From NCBI GenBank assembly GCA_029817715.1, contig JARUPY010000387.1:3410001-3474000 (forward strand): DNA of 64,000 bases, given 5' to 3'. The DNA comes from Melastoma dodecandrum. Its lineage: Eukaryota; Streptophyta; Magnoliopsida; Myrtales; Melastomataceae. Under the pieces are notes generated by a model that searched no databases, was not told the origin of the DNA, and saw nothing but the letters and a program-made list of their open reading frames with translations. This document shows, piece by piece, positions 63,817-64,000 of the stretch. Numbering within the stretch: position 1 is the stretch's first letter; the number at the start of each line of letters is the position of its first letter. The position numbers were made by a program, and so were the translations under genes.

Positions 63817-64000
63817 CTCTGCGATTCTTCTGTGAACACTGAATACGATCCGTTGTACTTGTTTTGTCGAAGATATTTCTTCTTACAGCGTCCACGTATT
63901 CCTTCCCCCCCCGCGAATAGGGGGGTGGGGGGGGGGGGGCGGCTTCCGACTGACCCTGTCGATTGTCTGGGGTGTGGGGACGTAACGTTAAGATCAATTC

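Noticed and set aside
63785..63997. 70-codon minus-strand ORF at the right edge
   Set aside because: Built from the (GA)n repeat and G/C runs; low complexity.

Overview
The window is nuclear DNA of a flowering plant. Evidence: tau-class glutathione S-transferase (GST) genes with one short GT-AG intron, Sirevirus and chromovirus LTR retrotransposons, 5'-truncated LINEs, an integrated Caulimoviridae-like pararetrovirus and a Mutator-type MITE. The tandem GSTU array and transposon load suggest a woody eudicot (Myrtales such as Eucalyptus or pomegranate would fit), but the species cannot be proved from this sequence.

The backbone is a repeated unit. Unit 1 (start of window to about 30081) holds the 3' part of a Sirevirus copia element (1-6703), GSTU gene A1 (7998-8804), GSTU gene B1 (9748-10553), a 5'-truncated LINE (17437-18755) and the start of an LTR (29869-30081). 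Two later insertions interrupt it: a decayed endogenous pararetrovirus (10727-17063) and a Ty3/gypsy chromovirus (19788-29758), both on the minus strand. Unit 2 (35258 to about 55500) repeats this order at an offset of about 40.22 kb: copia (35258-46929), A2 (48224-49030), B2 (49974-50779), LINE (51314-52631) and a complete solo LTR (53836-55490). It lacks the pararetrovirus and the gypsy element, so it shows both empty sites. Between the units (30082-35257) lie minus-strand gene debris, including PPR-protein fragments, and a truncated gypsy LTR.

Unit 3 (about 56.2-62.06 kb) is a decayed third copy. It has one intact GSTU (C, 56458-57255), then sequence matching the A upstream region without the copia insertion, then a junction where gene A has been deleted. 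Unrelated sequence follows, including a possible Tat/Ogre-like remnant, and then the B downstream flank with the LINE empty site. A MULE-type MITE with a 9-bp target duplication (62359-62938) and a CT-rich right edge complete the window.

The five GSTU genes (A1, B1, A2, B2, C) are the only host genes that look intact. Each has a 5' exon carrying the thioredoxin-like GSH site with the catalytic Ser and a 3' exon carrying the helical xenobiotic-binding domain. A2 and B2 show short patches that look like exchanges between A and B. The C promoter keeps a clear as-1/ocs-like element that is degraded in A and B. All mobile-element ORFs are broken by stops or frameshifts.
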